Assembly: GCA_023548195.1 (NCBI GenBank)
Contig: JAJHZJ010000335.1
Location: forward strand, 4,435,967-4,499,966
DNA length: 64,000 bases
Direction of reading: 5' to 3'
Origin: Bettongia penicillata ogilbyi
Lineage: Eukaryota > Chordata > Mammalia > Diprotodontia > Potoroidae
Shown here piece after piece: positions 11,334-25,800 of this stretch. How positions within the stretch are numbered: position 1 is the first letter of the stretch; the number at the start of each line of letters is the position of its first letter. The notes beneath the pieces are model-generated. The model was not told the origin of the DNA. It was given only the letters and a program-made list of their open reading frames with translations, and ran no database searches. A program made the translations under genes and the position numbers.

Positions 11334-13860
11334 ATGGTAAGATTCCGGGATCGTGACCCAGTAAGGTCCAGCACGCCCTGGGGCCGGCTCTGCCGCGGTG
11401 TCCCGTCCACGCAAAGGCGCTGCACCCCAGATGCGCGATCGCGGCGCGCAGGCTCTGCCGTTAGAGCTGTAACAGAGCAGCTCCCGCTGAACAAGGCCGC
11501 GATCGTCAATGTCACGGTAACTGACAGTGACAGCTGGGCTGCTGAGCACGTGCTGCCCGCGGCCCGGATCCGCCCGGCACACGACGGCCACACGCAGGGA
11601 CGAGACAGAGCGGGGCGGCGTTTCCACCGCGTTTACTTCAACGCCGAGGCCGAGACAAGGCAAAGTCGGGAAGAGCGTGCCGTGGAAGCGGCGCCCGGAA
11701 CTGGGCCGGTGAACTTCAAAAGCACTTGCGAACGGTACAGTAGGAGGGTTCCTCCTTTCAAACAGTGGTTCGGAGTCGGGGGAAGCACCCCGACCTCCAG
11801 GGTGCCCGCTTTCCCGAGATGCCCTTCCCGCCGGCCGCGGCCCCCGCACCACCCCGTCATCACCCGGCCTGAATGCCGACTAAGCCGGGCCCCGGGGTCT
11901 GCGCGGAGGGCGGGGAGGTGGGAGGGCTGCCCGCTCCCCAACCCCCCCTCACTGCGGGCCCCGAGGCCCCCCCAAGACGGGGAAGGGCAGCGCCTTCCTC
12001 CCGGGGTGGGGAGGACCCGACGAGGCATGGGCTGGGTGATGTTACGTTCCCGCGCTCCCGACCCCACGGGGCCCTCCCTTGGCTCCCACGGCCGCCCTCG
12101 GGAGCCCCAAGTCCCGAGTTCGAGGGTCGCCTCGGCCGCTCGCTGGGAGCCCGGCTCCCCCCGCGGCTCGCCTCCGCCTGGGAGGGAAGGCTGGGGGCCG
12201 GAGAAGGGCCTGAGCTCGGCTCCTCGCCCCGCTCCCCTCATTTGGTGAGACCCACGGACTGACGCGGGAGGAAGGCGGTTATCTCCGTGATTCTCCCGGC
12301 GGAGGGCCGGGAGCAGCCGCTTTCCTCCCGCAGTCCGGCAGTTAGCCGCCAACTGGACTCCCCGCCCCAGCGGTTGCGGCTCCTCCTTCCCCTCCCGCCT
12401 CGCTCCGCCCCTTGCTGCCCCGCGCAAGCGCGGTAGCCTTCCGCCCCGCCGCGTGGGGCCGAAGTGCGGACAGGCCCAGGGGCGTGGACGGGGCCAGGGG
12501 GCGGGGCCAGGGGCGGGGCCGGGACGCGGGGTGGGGCCAGGCTCGCGAGGCGCCGCCGTTTCTTCGGGCTCTGCGTGCGCGCCTCCGCCGCCGCTCGCGG
12601 AAGGCGGGGAGACGGCGTGCGTGCGCGCTCCGCGGGTCAGCGAAGCCGCCGGCCCCGGCACGTGATCCGGGACCCGGTCGGTCGGTGGCTCGGTCCGCCC
12701 GCCCGCTAGTCCGTCGCTTCGTCCGTGGGTGCCATCATGGCGGAGGCGGCCAGTCAGGTGCTGCTGGGCTCGGGCCTCACTATCCTCTCGCAGCCGCTCA
12801 TGTACGTGAAGGTGCTCGTACAGGTAGGAGGAGCCGCCGCCGCCGGGCCCGCCGCCCGGCCTGCCCGCCCGGCCTGCCCCGAGGGCTCGGCCGAGGCCCG
12901 GGGCGCCTCATCCCTGGTTCCCTGGGCCCCGCAAAGTCAGGCCTGAGGGGACCTCGCCAAGGGCACGCGCGGCCCAGCCCGGCCCCTTCCCCGCCCCCTT
13001 CTGGGCCCTGGGGTCCCCGAACCCCGGGCCAGAAGGTGCGATGGTTCTCCCCGTCACGTCCCGTCCCGTGTCTAACGTCGCGGTGCTGAGGGCGCTTCTT
13101 GGGGACGTCGTGGGGACCCGAGGCCCCTCCCCCCTTCCCTTTTCCTTTCAGTCAGAACCGGAAATGATAAAAAGGTAAAAACGCAGTAGGACCCGGTCCG
13201 GACCCCCGGACAGGCCCCTGTGCCCACGGCCGGCGCCCTTCCGTGGCAGGCTTTGGAGCCGGGTACCTGCGTGGGCACCAGGAGCGCGTTCGGAAGTGGC
13301 AGCGGGTGCCTGGGAAGGCTTGCAGGGGAAATGGGAGCCCGTGTGGCGCCCCGTTTCCCCAGGGTTCGAGGAAAGTCCCTGCGTGCCCGCTGATGCTGAT
13401 ACCGCCTGGGCTCCCCTCTCAGACGTGCCCCCCAGGCCTGCCCTTGCCCCGTCTGGGCTGCGCTCCCCTCCCCCTCGTTGCCCAGGGGTCCACCGCCCCC
13501 ACTGCAGTGCGCCCCTCCGGACGTGCCCCCCAGACACCCCAACTCGGTGAGGAGGGAGATGCAGATTAAAACAGGGGGATTGCGGTCCCAGCCCATGCTG
13601 AGGTGGCTTTGGGAAGGCGAGCACGCCAGTGCCCTCTGGCCCAGCCTTGGCACCGCTAGGGCTGCACCCTGGGGAAGTGGAGGAGAGGGGCAGAGTCCCG
13701 CCAGCGGCCCTGGGGCGGGGCTGCCCGGGGTGGAGCCTGTCCGGACGGCCGGAGCGAGCCCGGTAACGTGGGCAGGGTCCTGCCCCGGGGACGCGGCGCT
13801 CTGCCCTCCTCAGAGGTGGCGCGGCGGTGCGCACCGGTCAAACGTGGACCGAGCCTAGAG
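11334..13860. promoter_or_regulatory. MTCH2: CpG island and promoter region of MTCH2
   Basis: About 2.5 kb is strongly GC-rich with dense CpG, unlike the AT-rich flanks. It contains the MTCH2 start codon (12,737), exon 1 and the start of intron 1. GC boxes such as GGGGCGGGGCC repeat between 12,490 and 12,535, just upstream of the start codon. No TATA box is evident, which fits a housekeeping CpG promoter. The exact transcription start is not visible. The half upstream of 12,400 could also drive a divergent minus-strand transcript, but no supported exon is seen there. Confidence 0.85.
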
Positions 13861-16800
13861 GGATTGGGTTTTTCTTTATTTCCAGTCTGGGGGAAATAGG
13901 GAATGGCGAGAAAGCTTGATAGTTCAAAATGAAATAAATTCCAGCGACTCCTTGTTCCTCCTGGGGTCGGATAGGACCCCCGCATTCGGCATGTAGAGCT
14001 CTTTTCGGCGGCCCTTCCCAACTCCGCAGCCCCCTTGACACTGGGAAGCCTACCGCGACGCTGCCCTCTCTCGGGAGACTTCATCTCCGCCCTCTGGGCC
14101 TTCTCCGTCCCTGGAATGCTGTCCCTCTCTGTCCGCCCCCTGGAGGCCCCGCTTCCCTTCGGGAGCCCGGCCCCCCTTTCCATCCAGGGTTACCTCGTGT
14201 CCACTTTCTTCGCGTCTTGTGTGCGCTTGTGCGGACGCTTGGCCTCCTCTGTTTCCCGACAGCCAGAGAACTGCCCTGCCTGCGGTGGGCGCATAATGAA
14301 TATTTCTTGCTTAATGGATCTGACATGACTGATAATTCACATTAAGCTCTGAAGCTTACAGAGTGCTTTCCAAGTTAGAACAGATTGTATTGGTACTCAT
14401 ACGTCTTGGGAATATGAACTTGAGTTCCCTGTTGGAGAGAATCACATTTCAACATACTTTTGCTTAAGCTGAAATTAATTCAGGTTGTCTATCAAAAGCT
14501 GACATTTGTGGATTTAGATTCCACAGTGTCAGGGTTTATTTGCACCATTAGGTAGATTCAGAAGAAAAGATTTGGACTCCGCATTCTATTTGAAATTTGG
14601 TATATACAAAATCACAAGAACATTTATGGCAGGATAGGACATATGTGGAAGTGAGAGCAATTTACAGTATATTTGCTAGCAGCTGAGCTAACGGAAAAGC
14701 CTTAGACCCTCTCTTAATGAAAAGCAGCCACATAGGATTGATAGCTTCTGATTGACATTCATGCCTCTGAAACTAGAAGACTCATTACTAACCTTGATTT
14801 TATAACGTTTGTGTTGCCAATTTTCTCAAAAATTTGGTGAAATTCTAAGTGATGAGTATTTGCTTTATTTTTATATTAAATCTTATTGATGTTCTTTTTA
14901 AATCCTCAATTCCAAACATATTACTCTCTCTCCTACTTAGCAAGCCATCGCTTATAGTAAATAATAGGAAAAGAAAGAATAAAGCCGGTTCAGGAAGGCC
15001 AGCCAGTACATTAACCCAAGTCTTTTACCCCCGTAGTACTCCCAAAAAGGGAAGGATTGTACATTTTCTCATCCTTTCCTGTGACAAGATTGGTTTTAAT
15101 AATTACAGTGTTCTGGTTTGGCTTTTATTTTTATGTCCATTGTTGTCCTTATATACATTGTTTTTGTTCAGGTTACTTCTTTGCGTCAGTTTATATTCCT
15201 TCTCATGCTTTTCTGAATTCTTCATATTTCATTGTTCCATATAGTATAGTAAAAATCCATTATCTTCACACTAGCCAGGTTATTTCCGCTTCTAACTGGG
15301 GGTCTCTGTTTTGTTTGTATTTCTTTGCTTCCACAAAGCAAACTTTCATTTCTGTCTTTGACCTTGGGGGGGAAAGCCCAGCTATGGAATCTGTGGGTTG
15401 AAGGATATGGACATTTTAACCGCACGGCTGCACAATCCGCTGTTACCTTCGTGGTCTTGCTGGGTAGGAGATGAAACCTTTGCCTTACTTGGATTTCATT
15501 TCCCTTGTTCTTGTTTTTCTTATCATTGCTCATTTGTTTTGTAACTCTTCTTTTGAGAATTGTTTGTTTTTATCCGTTGACTACTGATCATTGGGGAATT
15601 GTATTCACCCTAAAAAAAGTGCCTGGCTATACTTTCAGGGAGACAAAAATATTTAGCAATCATGATAATAGAAAATGAGACCCATAGCCCACAGTCTATT
15701 TGACTCCAGTAATATCCTTTTAGCACTTTTCAGAACTGAACAGATTACAGAAATGAGATGACAGTCCACATTAAAATGACCTCCTCTACCTCTAGTTACA
15801 ATTTGCCCTTCAGGTCTAGTCAGTTTTACTGTCTTGCTAATTGAATTTGAAATTCTTGCTCTCATTTCTGTAGTTGACTTAACAGCTGCTTTTTGTTTGG
15901 TTTTGGTTTTTTGGTTATTGTTCCAAATGTAAATGACTCCATATTTTCTTTGGAGACTACTTGGCACATTTTCTGCAGTTCTGTATAACTTTCTTGAAAC
16001 AAAATTACTTTCCCTCTGGTCCAAAGTTGACTGTTCACTGTGGTTTTGCTTAATCTTCCATTACTGGCTAGAGAATCACATCTCATCCTTACTTGTAAAG
16101 CATCATTTAAACTTAATTCTACTCTCTTTTCAAGGCCATAATAACATTTTTTTTTTAACTCTTGAAGGTGGGATACGAGCCTCTTCCTCCAACTTTGGGA
16201 AGAAATATTTTTGGGCGGCAAGTCTGTCAACTGCCTGGTCTCTTTTCTTATGGTAAGTTGGTTTTATGGATAGCTGACCACCTGAAAGGGAACAAAAGAG
16301 AATTTAGAATTCCTGAAATAGTCATGAAGATTCCTTTCTTTGGGATTTTTCTGTATATAGGTAGAAATTCCTTCAGGTTGTAATCTAAGTATTTGGCTTG
16401 TCTTCTTAGCTCAACATATTATGAATATCGATGGAAAAAGCGGGCTCTTTAAAGGCTTAACTCCCAGACTGTGCTCTGGAGCCATTGGAACTGTGGTCCA
16501 CAGTAAAGTTTTGCAGGTAAGTGAATTCAAAAACCACTTTCACATGTATGGAAACAGCCTTTTCTACATAACTTACGCTGTTGATCAGGTGGAGAAATTG
16601 TTATGTGTACACACTCTGACTTTGCCCCTGTCACTTTTCTTCTTCCACCTGTTATAGATGTTTGACATTTATGTGAAATATCTGTTCGTCCTTTCACCTC
16701 CAGTGACTGAAAGATAGTTATCCCTTGGAGAATAGCTACGTTGCTTACATATTTACGTTCCCTATGTATCTTGGACATTAGAAATGTGATTGTTGGAACA

Positions 16801-19800
16801 TAGATTTAAACTGGTAAGGACCTTGGAGGCCATTGTTTTACAGATGAAGAAGCAAGACAGGTTAAGTGACTTGTCCAGAATCACACAGCTAGTAAATATG
16901 TAAGGTGAGGTTGGAAGCCAAGTCTTTCTGATGTCAACACCAGTGCTTTATCCTTTACTCCATACCGCCTCCTGAAAGACTAGTTTCTTTGTAGCATCGA
17001 ACAAGATTGATGGATTTTTTGATCTCTTTGAATTTAAAATGATGTGTTTCATCTTTTGTGATCACATCTTAGGTAAGAGCAAATGCTAGTCAAAGCCGTT
17101 GTTCTCATGTACCATTTTCTGTGGTGTGTTCTTTGATAATCAGATGACGTATATATCCGGGGCTTATTGTGGCATGTGTCATCATAGGTTGGTATAAGTC
17201 TAATTTCTGCCAAATTACTTTCCAATTTTCCAGCAATTCTTGTTAAAAGGTGAATTATTTTCAGGTTTATCAAATACTGGGTTACTGAATTCACTTTTTG
17301 CTGATTTTTCCTTATCTAGCCTGTTCCTCCCAGGTGAAGAAACTCCTGTTGCCAGTGCAGAGCAGCAGTGCTTCTCTGCAGCTTCTAGCCTTAAAGAATT
17401 GCCTAGACCATAGAGTTGTGAAGTGTTCAGGATCACACAGTATGTGTCAGAAATGGATCTTGAACTCAGGCTTTCTTGACTCCAAGCGAGCTCACTGTCT
17501 TCACAATATCACACTGCCATTTGGTGCTTGTTTCTTCAGAGTATAATTTGAGATCCAAAAGTCTTCATTCCTCCTTTTTTCATTATTTCCCTCAAAGATT
17601 CTGCAACTTCACACTTCATTTCCTTCAAATGAAATTTATGATCATTTTGTCTAGATTTATAAATTGTTTCCTTGGTAGCTTAATTGGTATAGCACTAAGT
17701 CTGTCCACTTACTGCCATCGTTTTTATTATCTTGACCTGGGTCACTGGTGGCCAGTGACTAACCCTTTAGGTGTTCAAATCATTCTTTATTTCTTTGAGG
17801 TATGCTTTGTAATTGTATTTATATATGTCTTGAATGTGTCTTCATAAACTCCCAGATATTTTTGTATATTGTAGATATTTATGTGTAGATACTAATTTTC
17901 TATTTTAATTTGCTCTTGGAGTTTGTTATATTGAAACGCTAGTGATTTATTTTACATTCTGTTTCTTTACTGGAGCTCTTAACTGTAATTAATTTCTATC
18001 CTAAAATTCTCTGGAGTTTTTTGAAGCAAATCATCCTATCAGCAGATAAGGATAGTTGTGTTTCCTCTTCACTTATGTTTGTATTTTTAGTTTCTTTTGT
18101 CTGGCTTTGATCACATTTCCAGAACCAAAGTGAATAATGGTGCAGCAAGGGTATATCTTTACTTTATTATTGCATTGGGAAATTAGTGTTTTACCATTGC
18201 AAATAATGCTAGTTTTTGGTTTTAGGTTCTTTTTATCATAATAAAAATAGCTTAGGCTTTGCAGGAATTTTAGCATAAGTAAGTATTGTACTTTGTCAAA
18301 GGCTTTTTTTCTGTGTCTTGGTGTAATTGTGTGTTTTAGGTACTTTGTTTTTAAATTACTAACCTAATTATGCCAGTTATTTTCTTAACATTGAACCATC
18401 TTTTCACCTGTAGTATAAATCTTTTATTGTGAGTGGGTGGGTATGTATGACGGGGGAGGTGGGGTGCATAGCATATACATGTAGCTATAGTCTTTTTCCT
18501 TGGATTTTCCTTAAAGATTAAAATGTCATTAAAATGTAGTTAAAATGTTTGACAAAGTAAATAAAAATGTAATAAAATAGGTAATGTTAGTTTGTGGTTT
18601 CCTCATTCAGCGTGCAACCCCACAGGGACCCATATGGCACTGCCTTAGATGATGGCCCAGTGAAGTGTCAGTGTGGTCAGTGTCCAAGGCAGCTTTGCCA
18701 TTAAGGAGGAAGAAAAGACTCTGGTATCAAGTGATTTTCAGCTTTTACTGTATTATACCTAGGCCAAGCACACATTGAAAATAGGCCAGAATGATGTAAA
18801 AGAGACAAATAAATATTTTGCTAAAAAAGGAAAGTCTAGAAATAAACAGGCATTTTTAGGCAGTCAGACTATTAGAACAGGATCTAAGGGAGGGAGAGCA
18901 AGTTTGACAAGAAGCCACAGCTCCATTTCATCTTGACATTGTTCTTTTATTTCTGGCTCCTGGTGCTTACCTTCTTTCAGTTCTTAGATGGAGGAGAAAG
19001 AGGACGGACCTTGGGTTATGTTTTCAACATTTTTTTCAACAATATTCATTTTCAACAACAGCAGAAATCACTAGCATTTCTACAGCACGTTAGGATGTGT
19101 GCTGCACTTCAAGCGCTGTTTCACTTACTCCTCACTGCAGCCAGTGCAGCAGATTCTCGTGCCCATTTTTCATGCTGCCACGAGGAGAAATGAAGTGATT
19201 TGCCCCGGATCTCGAAGGATTGAATTGGCTTTTTCCTCATTCCAAATTCAGGTCTCTGTCTAGAAGCCTTCCCTTATTCTGCCTAAGCCTCGGTGATCCT
19301 TGCACTTGCCTTCCTTGTATTCATGTGTTACTTCTTTCTGTTTTTGTCAAAGCTGAGAGTGTGTGATTGTAAAGAAATAAGTGCAGTTTCAAGTATGACT
19401 TGATGATTTACTTGATGGCGAAATGATGCAGCTCCTCAGTCCTAGGCCCTTCCTGGCATCCTCTTTGTATGTTGTACTTTTTGCTTTTTATTTACTTTAA
19501 ACTTAAATACTAAAACTTCAGTAGAAAAGAGAAGGAAAAAAGTATTGCCATGTGCACAGCAGGATGTACGAGAAGATTAGAAATATTCAGCAGTAGATTT
19601 TCATTTCCGGAAAGCCCATGTAGCCAATGCTGCACGTTGTGTTCAGAGCCTGCATTCCTTGGGAGCTCATTTTCTTCTCCTCTCTGCTGGGTGCTTTTTA
19701 CTTTGTTCTTTTATCCCCCTTCCCCAAGAAGGCTGCAATGAAGAGCGGAGATGGATGGATGGATGGATGGATGGTTGGACGGATGGATATGTGTATTCAT

Positions 19801-22800
19801 ATACACATACACAAAGATATATACATACATACATACATATACATAGATAGCTATAATCATACTCATTGTCATTTGAAAAATTATGTTGGCTTTACCTACC
19901 CACTAACAATAAGTATTACTTCAGTTATTTAGCTCTTTTATTTGTATAAAAAGTGTTTTATGTTTACATTCATATAGTTCCTGTATCTGTTTTGGCAGGT
20001 ATGCTCTCAGATATTTCATACTGTCTAGTTATTTTAAATGGTCTAAAAAAATATTGAATAATATAACTAACACGTTGTATAGTTTCCCTATCTTTCTTTT
20101 TGATTAAATCTATTTTAGCTTTAACTTTGTCTGAAATCTTGATTACTACTCCTGCTTTTTTATATAATAAATTCTGCTGCTGACCTTTATTTCTTATTTG
20201 TGTGTATCTCTCATTTTCATAGCATTTCCTGAAAGCAATATATTCTTGAATTCAGATTTTTAATCTGCTATCAGTTTCCATTTTATGGGCAAATTCATTG
20301 CATTCACATTCTAAGCTATAATTACTTGTATATATTTCTTCCTTCCCATTTTTATTTTTCCTGACTATCGTTCTCACCCTATTTCTATCTTTCCCTACTG
20401 CTGCTCTGCTTTACTTATACCTGCTGCCTTGCCCTCCTATTCCTTCATCTACTCACCCTTCCAAGAATCCCTCCCTTATCCTCTCTCCCACCCTATCCCC
20501 TTGCCCTCTAATTTCTTTCTGAATATAGAAGGCTTTTATACCCTTCTGGGTACAGATGTTATTCCCTCTTTAACCCATTCACGATGAGATTAAGGTTTCA
20601 GCCCTGCCTGCCACCCATCCTACCACTTATTCTGTTTTCAGTTTTTCCTTTTTTGCCTCATTTGTATAAGATACTTGCTCCCTTTTATCTTCTCCCTATA
20701 CAGAGTTTTTAAGAATCACCCCATCATAAAGGCCTTTCTTTCAAACTGCCCAAATAAAAAATTACTATTATAATAGAACTTATGATATTTTCATATACAA
20801 GAAGTAAACAATTTTATTTTATTGACTTCCTGATAATTGGTCCTTAATGTTTACTTTATATTTTTCCTGGATGTTACATGTCAAATTTTTTCTGCTATTT
20901 TTGTCACAAATACCTGACAATCTTTTGGTTCATTAAATGACCATAGGATTATACTTAACTTTGATGGGTAAGTTACTCTTATATATAGCCCCAAATCTTT
21001 TGCTCTGCAAAATACAGTGTTCCCAGACCTACAGTCCTTCAGCATAATAGCTGTTAGGTCTGGTGTGATCCTTATTGTAACTCTACAGTATTTAAATTGT
21101 TTTTCTTATTGCTTCCAGTATTTTCTCCTTAACCTTAGAGCTTTGAAACTTGGCTATGATATCCCTGTAAGTTTTCCTCCTGGGATCCCTTTTAGGTGGT
21201 GATCAGTGGTTTGTTGTTTTTTTTTTCTATTTCTGCTTTGCCTCCTTGTTAGAACTTCAGGGTGTTTTCCTTGATTATTTCTTGTAATATTGTATCAAGA
21301 TTCTTTATTTTATTATAACTTTCAGGCAGACTGACTGATATTTCTACTTTTCCAGATGAGTTGTTTTTCTAACGACATGTTTCATATTCTCTTTTATTTT
21401 TCATTCTTTTGATTCTGTTGTATTATTTATTTGTGTTTTAGAATGTCATTAGCTTCCATTTGCCCAGTTCTCATGTTCAAGGAATTCTTTTCTTCCTTAA
21501 GTTTTTGGTTCTCTGTTTCAAGTTGATTGATGTTTTTCATCATTTTCTTGACTTTCTTGGATTGCTTATTTTTCCTCAATCTTGCTTACTTGATTTTTAA
21601 AGTTCCTTTTTAAGTGCTTTTAAGAAATATTTTTGTATTGAGACAATTTGACATTTCTCACTGAAAAAGGAGTGGCTTTTTTTACCTCCATTATCTTCTC
21701 TGTCCTCAGTAGTTGTCTATGGTGGGGTTCTTTCCTTTCCTCAATCCTTTTTATTTATCTCTTTTGTTTTCTTTTTTGCACCTATTAGCGTGATCAAGTT
21801 CTATTCCTGAGGTATGAAGCCTCAGGTCCTTACTGTTCTTTTCTGAGGTCTGTCCTAAGGCTCAGCCTTGGGCTGTCCTCTCCCATTCCTAAGCCAGGGC
21901 TGGAGAGCACCAGACACCGCCCCCATCCTCCCACCCAGTGGTCCCTCACGTGGCTGCAAACTGTAACTGTTCTCTCTGCCCTGGAACTGAAACCAGGGAC
22001 TCTGCTCTCCTCCAGGGCCCACAGTCAGCAGGGTCCCCCCCACTTCTCTCCACTGCACTCATCAGGTGTGTGCTCGCTCCTTCTCCCCACAGCCACAGCC
22101 CAGCCCAGTAATGTGTCTGATCAGCACAACTGTGCTTGGCACATCCCTCCACCATGAAAGGTCCTTCGATCTTCTCTGTGGTCATATGCTCACAGAGCTG
22201 GTGAGATGAAAGTTTCTAAGACTGAGGCTGCCTCCCAACCCCAGCTGTGCCCAGGGCTTGTTGTTTGGTGATTCCACAGAGTTGTCCTGGAGGGGTTTGC
22301 ACTTCACTCCGGCCAAACCTCTGCTCCTGGAGGTCAGGTCTTCCTGGGGTCTTCTTATTTTGTTTTAGGAGAACAACTGCTTTACTCCACTTTTATTTCT
22401 TTCTGCTGCTCCACTTTCCCTCTGAGGCAATGTTTTGGTTTTATTCGGTGGAGGAAATTGGAGAGCTGAAAGTTTTCTGACCTACTTTGCCATTTCCCCA
22501 GAATATTCTGACTCCCTTTTTCTTTGTGATTTTTCTTTTGGCATGTCTAAATTTATCTTTCTAAAATCTTAACGATTTGAGAAACTACCTAGTCCTCCTC
22601 TACGGCCTTCTTTAGGGTTCTATATCAGCCAAAAGTCGGAATACCAGAGTTCGTGTATTGGCTGGCAGTAACCAGGTGACCTGAGATTGGTCTTTTGGAA
22701 CTTCTCAACGTTGTAGGGCTATTTGAAAGATCAAAGGAAATAATTATGTGTTCTGCGTGGAAATGTTATTTTCTTGCTTTAAAAACCTTCAGTACAGCAA

Positions 22801-25800
22801 TTTCAATAGCTCCATGATTGCTGATCAGACTTTGGAAAATTGGTGTTCTTCCTATCCCCAACTAAAGCTTTGCGCTTTGGTGTCTGTCCTCTTCTTTCCA
22901 GAAGAAAAGAATGACTTTTATTCTCTAATTTCTCCAGCTTTTTGCATGTATGTCTAATTTCTGTCCAAGACCCATATGCCCAATTTGGCCGTGTCGTCAG
23001 TCTCACAGAGTTTGTTTCCAGCTACTTGGTTGGCAATAACCATTGACTGAATGATCGAGGACAGTATGGGGTCAGGAGAGTACCTGTGGCGTCTTAGCTA
23101 GCCCAGCCACCCACTGGTACAGTTTGTGTTTGTGTCTTCTCTTGCAGGATTTTACAATAACCCAAATCCTCTTTTTCTTTCCCCCTTTCCCTGTAGCGAT
23201 ACCAGGATTGTGACAAGGCTGAGGTATGTTGGAGCTGATTTTTATGCATGAACCCTGTCCTTGCAGATTGTTACTGCTGCTTGCCCTGCCCCTTCCCTTT
23301 AGGAGAAGGCATGATAATTCTGTCTTTTAGTTCTTAGTGAACTGCTGGCCTATGGAGTAGACACCAGTCTGAATTACTTGGTTTAAAGCCAGCAGAAACC
23401 TAACTCTCTTACTCTTTTGACAGGAGTTGAAACAAGGACTTTCACCTCCTTCAGAAAAAGATGCTCCATCCAGCTTTGACAGGGTTATCAAGGAGGTAGG
23501 AGAAGATGAACCTAGATATTTGACAAAATTTTCCTGTAATATCTATACAATCAGTAGCCTCTCAGACATGTGTAATTAGTGTCTGATTCAAGGCCTCAGG
23601 CTTCCCTTTGCAAGGGGTAATTGTTTCATTCTTGGTCTTTGGATTCCCAGTGCCTGGAACAGGAGTTGGCCCTGGGAGGCCTCCTGAATACGTGCCCTTG
23701 ATACAGTGTCATTCATTAGTCTCTTCGGAATGAAACCATTAGCTTGGTTTTGACTTAGCAAGGCTACTTAACTGTGGAAGAACCAGGAAAAATACTTCTT
23801 GTTTTAGGAAAAAAGATGCATTCAACCAAAATTAACCATAAAAAGATCTCTTTGTCTAAACTATTAGAATTATATTGCTACTGAAATTGTCCTGAGAGAC
23901 CTGAAAATCTTCAAGAAAAGTTTAAAGAAAGTATGAGACCCTAGACAGGCTAACTGTCATAGCTCTAGAAATGCTTTTGTAGCACTTGACAAGTTTGGGG
24001 TCTCCCTTTCGCTACTGCCCATTCTCCTACCCTTGTCTCCCTAAAGAAATTTCCATTTTGCCTATCCATGCTCCCAAAAGAGCTTCTCCTTTTTGCTTGG
24101 GTATTAGATACTGTCTTGGACTTAGGTTTTAGCATTCAACATCTAAAGTTTAAAACTTAGGAGTTTATCAAACAAATGATTGGCCTGTTTTCATATACTT
24201 TGTTTATAAAGTTTTATTTAAAATGAGAAGTACCATTACTGGTAAAAAAAAAAAATCATTAACTTTGACCTATTTTATATTGTATGATCTTATTCTGATA
24301 AATTTACTCTTATTTTTGGGTGATTCCAAAATTCTTTCATCCAGGTGATTGTGACTTACACAGTGACTGTCTTCTTATTAATCCCAAGGACATACCCCTG
24401 CAAAAATCTATAAGACAAACTTAGCATATTCCAAACCTGGGATTTTTTTTTACCTAGGAATTATAGTTTATTCTTCTTTGCTGTCGCTACACAGTGCCTT
24501 AGACTAGAAAAATGACAGCTAGACTCAGCAGCTCCAAGTTTCTTCATTTTGTAGGGTTGTAGTATAGCCCTATTGGGAGTTACTATGTCTCTCACTAGAG
24601 AGACTCATAAAATAATTTCTGCGTGCTAAAGATATCAGCATTGATTGAAAGTCACTCAGAATGAGCATGACCTCACACTCTGAGTTCAGGACTCTTAGTT
24701 TCTCTTCCAGCTCTGTGATTACATGCTGGTGACCCTTCCTGTTTTTTGCTTTTGTTTTTCTCATCTATAAAATTGAGAAAATAACGGGAACCGGCCTCGC
24801 AGAGATATTTTGAGGAATAACTAAAAAAGAACATTGAAATCCATGAGTGAAAGGTATGCTAGAATGCCAAAATATTCTATTGTATCCTCTCCTGACTCCA
24901 GGGCTGGAGCACTATTTCACCTCATGCTCTTTTCATATAGTACAGTGTTCACCCACATTTGATCTCATACAACTTTTGAATGTCAAAATTTGGGTTTCAG
25001 AAATGTCTGTCAATTCTTTCTAGACAACTCGTGAGATGATGGCACGTTCTGCCGCTACCCTCGTCACACATCCCTTCCATGGTATGTTTCTTGGTATAAT
25101 GTGGTAACAGAAATCTACTGGTGTGGGAAGTAGTATGCATTCCATTAATATTCCTGTTATGAATTGACCTCTCAGAAGGGTTTATTGGTGATTTTGTTTG
25201 GGGTTGGAAATTGTGGTTTTCTTTTTACCCCAAATTATCCAGATAGCTAAGCCTCTCTAGGTGGAATAAGCTGTTTTTCAGGGTTAGTTCCTACCAATGT
25301 CTTTCTTCTCTGTCCTGCAGTGATTACCCTGAGGTCTATGGTACAATTCATTGGCAGAGAGACCAAATACTGGTAAGTACCTTGTGCCCCATATTCATAA
25401 AGTGACTTGTGACTGTTCGAGCAGAGAGACTCCACATAAACATTAGACTGGGAATTCCTCAAGGGCAGGGACTGTCTTTTGCCTTTTGTATCCTCAGCTC
25501 TTAGCAAAGGACCTGGTATGAAGTAAGCACTTAATAAATGTTGAGTGAATGATAGACCACAACATGGGAAAGTGAGGCTGCCTTTCCTGCTGCTTGTTTT
25601 CTCTGTGGATATGCCAAAAAGGCAAGGTTTTTTAAAGGAGCTAATGCAAGAGTCTTAGGGAACAAGGAGATGCCTGGAGCAGGCCTTTCAGCTTTATCAG
25701 TGTCGGCAGCAAAAGTGCTTTTTTTCTAGTCTCCAAAATAACAAGACATTTCGCTTTTTTTCTCTCTCTTTACCTCATCCAGTGGACTCTACGACTCCAT

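Noticed and set aside
11334..12661. Long open frames on both strands upstream of MTCH2
   Set aside because: They arise in a CpG island where stop codons are rare. Compositions are Pro/Arg/Gly-rich, both strands are open at once, and no known domain or conserved start is seen.
12412..13089. 225-codon plus-strand open frame overlapping MTCH2 exon 1
   Set aside because: It is in a different frame from the clear MTCH2 exon and reads through its donor; composition is that of GC-rich chance.
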